Shown: one piece after another, positions 5,048 to 7,836 of the stretch | Position numbering within the stretch: the first letter of the stretch is position 1 | How the letters are laid out: every line of letters begins with the position of its first letter | Origin: Haloquadratum sp. J07HQX50 | GTDB lineage: Archaea > Halobacteriota > Halobacteria > Halobacteriales > Haloferacaceae | Direction of reading: 5' to 3' | Assembly (NCBI GenBank): GCA_000416005.1 | Contig: KE356563.1 | Location: 690,066 to 697,901, forward strand | Length of the DNA: 7,836 nucleotides | The notes under the pieces: generated by a model | Database searches by the model: none | The model's input: the letters and a program-made list of their open reading frames with translations, nothing else | What the model was told of the DNA's origin: nothing | Program-made: the position numbers and the translations under genes

Positions 5048-5848
5048 ATGGAACACGAACTAGTGATGATTCCCTCAGAATCTTCGCGACTGCGGTCCCT
5101 CATGTCTGCATTCCCTGAACCTGAGTCTGCGAGTACGTTTGGTGATGGAGATTCAGAAATTGAGCTGACATATAACCGAATACATCAAGATTGGTTCCCT
5201 CAGTTGGAGGAAAAAATAGAGCAGTATATTTCAGGTAAAGTTCTTCGTGAAGAAGTAATCGCTCATCTTGAGGCAGTTCCCTCATATCGACTATCGGATG
5301 GTGCTGCACCACTCACAGGCCGACAGCAGAGGCTTCGACAAGTGGCAGATGATGAGCCAGTCGTGCACAATATGAGCGAGTGGTATGCGTCCGTCCGAAA
5401 TACGGTAGAGCAGGATCTCGATGACCTGACAGCAGATGAACGGTTACTCAACCGTTTGGGATATCTATTTGGATTTGTGTTGTTCGCTGGCGCATCCTCT
5501 CCCAGTGCCATAGTGCGACGACTCCGGTTTGCTTATCAAGTCGTCGGAGTTGAAATCGACTCAATAAACACCACAGGGGGATGTGAAACAACGACATTCA
5601 CCTGTCCATACCGGAACGTTGGTTCAACGATATATGGCAAACGGACTGTATGTCATGAAAAGCTCGATCGTGTTGATGATGGATATGTTCGGTATCTCCA
5701 AAAGCGTGGTATCGATTATCAACGGCCTCGGGGGTGCGACAGTGCGACACAATGTTATTCAGCTGTCTCTCGTTCGAGCCCTGAGCAGTGGTGGCCAAAA
5801 ACAGACCCGGACGATCTCTCGCGTGAGACCACTGTGCCACCAGAATGA
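5048..5848 (+). CDS. Five-cysteine protein of unknown function, 266 aa
   Basis: No family recognised. Residues 1-130 are acidic and helical (a DWFPQLEEKIEQYISGKV helix, then REEVIAHLEAVPSYRLSD). Residues 131-150 (ERLLNRLGYLFGFVLFAG) are a hydrophobic helix that may be buried or membrane-associated. The C-terminal part holds all five cysteines: C179, C186 (TFTCPYR), C202 (VCHEKLDRVDDGY), C230 (PRGCD) and C236 (QCYS). The CPYR...CHEKLD...YLQKRGIDYQRPRGCD...C arrangement, with a His next to C202, suggests a metal or Fe-S binding domain or a cysteine-based active site; this is inference from the pattern only. No signal peptide is visible. The gene overlaps the downstream methyltransferase by ATGA, so the two are probably translated together. 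The ATG is the first start in the frame with promoter-like sequence upstream. That it is a real gene is confident; its role is open. Confidence 0.85.
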   Translation: MEHELVMIPSESSRLRSLMSAFPEPESASTFGDGDSEIELTYNRIHQDWFPQLEEKIEQYISGKVLREEVIAHLEAVPSYRLSDGAAPLTGRQQRLRQVADDEPVVHNMSEWYASVRNTVEQDLDDLTADERLLNRLGYLFGFVLFAGASSPSAIVRRLRFAYQVVGVEIDSINTTGGCETTTFTCPYRNVGSTIYGKRTVCHEKLDRVDDGYVRYLQKRGIDYQRPRGCDSATQCYSAVSRSSPEQWWPKTDPDDLSRETTVPPE

Positions 5849-6495
5849 AACCAGCTCATATCAGGCATATTCAGCACGGATATGATGCATGGGCGCGGCC
5901 GTATGATTGGTTTGCTCGTTTGACTGCCTCGGTTGGGGGTATCCGTCAGCGGTGTATAGAAGCATTAGAACTCAAGACAGGGGACACGGTCGTTGAATTT
6001 GGGTGTGGGCCTGGGATAAATATCGTCAAACTGCAGGAAGCGATTGGCCCCTCAGGAAAGGCGGTTGGAGTCGATATCAGTGCCAACATGTTGTGTCGAG
6101 CAAAGGCCCGCGCGGATAAGCACATGAACTCATGTACCGAGTTGATCCAAGCAGATGCGACAGAGCCGCCTGTGCATTCAGTCGACGCTGTCCTCGCAAC
6201 GTTCGTTTCGTCACTGTTCCCCGACCCATACAGCGTTATCAAAAAGTGGTGCGACCTCGCTGATAGAGTTGTAATTGCCTCCTTTACTCCAGGGTCAAAC
6301 ACAGTAGCGAATATTGGACTGGCTGGGTTTGCACAACTCAATAAGAGATTATTCGATCTCAAACAGAGCAACCCGCTTACTCAACTTCAGAAACGCACAG
6401 AAATAGCACACCAAGCACTGAAAGATCATATGAGCACGACAAACCAGGAGGCACATCTGTGGGGAACAATTGGTATTGCTGCTGGAAAGTCATAA
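5845..6495 (+). CDS. Class I SAM-dependent methyltransferase, 216 aa
   Basis: The protein transfers a methyl group from S-adenosylmethionine to an unidentified acceptor in the cytoplasm. Motifs of the Rossmann-like class I fold are clear: motif I VVEFGCGPG at 49-57 (the SAM-binding Gly-rich loop), VGVDIS at 74-79 with the ribose-binding Asp77, QADATEPP at 102-109, DAVLATFVSSLFPD at 114-127, and strand RVVIASF at 141-147. The N-terminal GYDAWARPYDWFAR is the Tyr-Asp-rich leader common in UbiE/COQ5-like (Methyltransf_11 type) enzymes, and the length fits that group. It is not close enough to UbiE to claim quinone methylation. The ATG overlaps the stop of the preceding gene (ATGA), indicating translational coupling, and the partner may be a substrate-binding or accessory subunit. 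The helical insert at about 155-195 probably shapes the acceptor site. Confidence 0.88.
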   Translation: MKPAHIRHIQHGYDAWARPYDWFARLTASVGGIRQRCIEALELKTGDTVVEFGCGPGINIVKLQEAIGPSGKAVGVDISANMLCRAKARADKHMNSCTELIQADATEPPVHSVDAVLATFVSSLFPDPYSVIKKWCDLADRVVIASFTPGSNTVANIGLAGFAQLNKRLFDLKQSNPLTQLQKRTEIAHQALKDHMSTTNQEAHLWGTIGIAAGKS

Positions 6496-6556
6496 CCACT
6501 GCTAGACGACCGTGGTGTGTGTGATTCTGTCGCAGCGAGTCTTGGACACCAAGTTC

Positions 6557-6562
6557 TTGTAA
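6557..6562 (+). promoter_or_regulatory. Possible TATA box of the ABC ATPase gene
   Basis: TTGTAA begins 27 bases before the ATG at 6584, the distance expected for a leaderless haloarchaeal transcript. The element is a weak match to the consensus, and the gene could also be read from the operon upstream, 88 bp away. Confidence 0.3.
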
Positions 6563-6583
6563 TCATGGCCGTGTTATCTCAGT

Positions 6584-7636
6584 ATGTCGATACAAAAGGA
6601 GTCGTTAGTCAAACTAAATGGCATTTCAAAATCGTTTGGTGACGTAGACGCCGTCGAGAGAGTCAATTTCGAGGTCCGCAAAGGAGAATTTTTCACACTC
6701 GTCGGTCCATCAGGAAGCGGCAAGACAACGACGCTCCGGATGATAAGCGGATTTGAGCAACCGACGGCTGGGACCCTCCAAATCGGGGGCCAGCCTATGT
6801 CAGCAATTCCTCCTGAGTCCCGTGATACGAACCTCGTATTTCAGCGATTATCGCTGTTTCCACACATGACCGTTGGTGAGAACGTCGGATACGGGCTCAA
6901 AAAACGAGGGGTTGACGCATCGGAACGAAAGCGCCGAGTGTCTGAGTATCTCGAACTGGTTGATTTGGGAGAGTTCGAGGAGAGAGATCCAACCGAATTA
7001 TCCGGAGGCCAACAACAACGAGTTGCACTCGCTCGGGCACTCATTAACGAGCCAGCCGTCCTGTTGCTGGACGAACCACTCTCCAGTCTGGACCGGAAGT
7101 TACGAAAACAGATGCAAGTTGAACTCAGGCGTATTCACGAACGTACTGATGGCGCATTCTTTTATGTTACTCACGACCAGGAAGTGGCGATGACTCTCAG
7201 TGATCGAATTGCTGTGATGAACGAAGGTCAAATCGAGCAAATTGGACCACCAGAGAAGATATATCGAGAGCCTGCGACGCAATTTGTCGCAGAGTTTATT
7301 GGAGACACAAATCTTCTGACAGGGTCCGTCGTCACCCACTCAGGTAACGCGGTAATCCAAATTGGAGGTTCAGGGGGAATTGAGATCCCTGCAGATGGCC
7401 ACTCAGGGGAAGTTCAAGTCTCGATTCGACCGGAGGATTTCCAGTTGAGTGATACCGGTGTTGAGGCCACTGTGATCGAACGGTTCTTTCAAGGCGACCA
7501 GACAAACTATGTCGTGGAGCCAGATATAGATCTCTCACCAATTCAGATTGTTTCGCAGGGAAGTGGACATACAGCCGAGATTGGTGACCAAGTGACAGTT
7601 AGTATACTGCCTGGCACGCCGGTCGTGTTTGATTAA
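6584..7636 (+). CDS. ABC importer ATP-binding protein, PotA/FbpC type, 350 aa
   Basis: This is the cytoplasmic ATPase subunit that powers an ABC importer of the spermidine/putrescine, Fe3+, thiamine or sulfate class. All motifs are present: Walker A GPSGSGKTT at 41-49, Q-loop Gln87 (NLVFQRLSLFPHMTVGENV), signature LSGGQQQRVALARAL at 139-153, Walker B VLLLDEP at 159-165, D-loop SSLD at 167-170, and switch His197 (YVTHDQ). After IYREPATQFVAEFIGDTN the C-terminal 240-350 region is a TOBE domain (VSIRPEDFQL at 279-288), which places it in the CUT1/MOI-like group that includes PotA. The substrate cannot be read from the ATPase; polyamine or Fe3+ are the usual guesses. The Q-loop is FQRLSLF rather than the common FQ-Y-ALF, a mild deviation. 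It starts at the ATG 88 bp after the methyltransferase. The gene that follows, with its own promoter, probably encodes the binding protein of the same transporter. Confidence 0.93.
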   Translation: MSIQKESLVKLNGISKSFGDVDAVERVNFEVRKGEFFTLVGPSGSGKTTTLRMISGFEQPTAGTLQIGGQPMSAIPPESRDTNLVFQRLSLFPHMTVGENVGYGLKKRGVDASERKRRVSEYLELVDLGEFEERDPTELSGGQQQRVALARALINEPAVLLLDEPLSSLDRKLRKQMQVELRRIHERTDGAFFYVTHDQEVAMTLSDRIAVMNEGQIEQIGPPEKIYREPATQFVAEFIGDTNLLTGSVVTHSGNAVIQIGGSGGIEIPADGHSGEVQVSIRPEDFQLSDTGVEATVIERFFQGDQTNYVVEPDIDLSPIQIVSQGSGHTAEIGDQVTVSILPGTPVVFD

Positions 7637-7735
7637 CTGTTGTAAAATAATACATGCGCTCACATATGACCGCCATTTGATGTGCACGTTTCATGATTAG
7701 CACCACCGAATGCAAAAACGGAATAGATGCGGGGA

Positions 7736-7743
7736 TTTATTAA
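7736..7743 (+). promoter_or_regulatory. TATA box of the last gene
   Basis: TTTATTAA lies 24-31 bases upstream of the ATG at 7767, a good match in sequence and distance to a haloarchaeal TATA box with a leaderless start. It implies that the gene can be transcribed separately from the ATPase gene 130 bp upstream. Confidence 0.6.
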
Positions 7744-7766
7744 TGCGGATTAGCCACATTATATGT

Positions 7767-7836
7767 ATGTCGGACGATACACACACTGCGAGTTCTGAAA
7801 CGAACACGACGACAGATGGATTCTCTCGGCGTGCAT
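7767..7836 (+). CDS. N-terminus of a probable Tat-exported ABC substrate-binding protein (partial)
   Basis: Only 23 codons are inside the window: a polar, acidic, Thr/Ser-rich leader MSDDTHTASSETNTTTDGFS followed by RRA. The FSRRA stretch is the expected beginning of a twin-arginine motif (S-R-R-x-F-L-K) in front of a signal-peptide hydrophobic core, the normal export route for haloarchaeal solute-binding lipoproteins. Together with its place directly after a PotA-type ATPase, this suggests the extracellular substrate-binding protein of that importer. An overlapping ATG four bases upstream (7763) reaches a stop after 11 codons and is rejected. The hydrophobic core, lipobox and binding domain lie beyond the window, so product assignment is inference. 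Confidence 0.55.
   Translation, partial: MSDDTHTASSETNTTTDGFSRRA

Noticed and set aside
5946..6371. 141-codon minus-strand ORF opposite the methyltransferase
   Set aside because: It lies wholly within a gene with clear SAM-binding motifs and is an antisense shadow.
1..7836. CRISPR array, tRNA or rRNA genes
   Set aside because: I saw no regularly spaced direct repeats of CRISPR length, no cloverleaf with a GTTCRAAYC-like T-arm, and no rRNA-like sequence on either strand.

Overview
The window looks like haloarchaeal DNA. Base composition is moderate, proteins are acidic and rich in Asp/Glu, genes tend to start directly downstream of TATA-like boxes with no Shine-Dalgarno sequence (leaderless pattern), and a TnpB relative of the halophile type is present. 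Moderate GC together with long gene-poor spacers would fit Haloquadratum or a relative; this is inference from style, not a database match.

The left half (1-3074) is accessory, low-density DNA. From left to right it holds: a minus-strand pair (a small zinc-ribbon protein and a frame-broken ORF that runs off the left edge); a small two-helix membrane protein (minus); a hairpin resembling the right end of an IS200/IS605-type element; a 28-codon single-helix ORF; a 5'-truncated, nonsense-interrupted tnpB pseudogene followed by a structured segment that looks like an intact omega-RNA scaffold, including a pseudoknot; and a minus-strand acidic coiled-coil protein with a good promoter. Up to position 3074 there is then a gene-free stretch with three stacked hairpins.

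The middle (3075-5047) has one confident gene, a 382-residue single-pass membrane protein with a cytoplasmic N-terminal domain and an outward-facing C-terminal domain. It is followed by about 820 bp without an intact gene. There the minus strand keeps three consecutive coding-like open frames lacking proper starts or broken by stops (a likely decayed gene or genes), and two adjacent 5-bp microsatellites.

The right part (5048-7836) is ordinary dense coding on the plus strand. A five-cysteine protein of unknown function overlaps by ATGA a class I SAM-dependent methyltransferase, so the two probably form a coupled operon. Next comes a PotA/FbpC-type ABC importer ATPase, then, behind its own TATA box, the first codons of a protein whose N-terminus fits a Tat-exported (probably substrate-binding) protein. 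The last two would work together as parts of one ABC importer.

The most interesting item is the omega-RNA-like segment at 1747-1942, which retains long compensatory stems next to a clearly dead tnpB.
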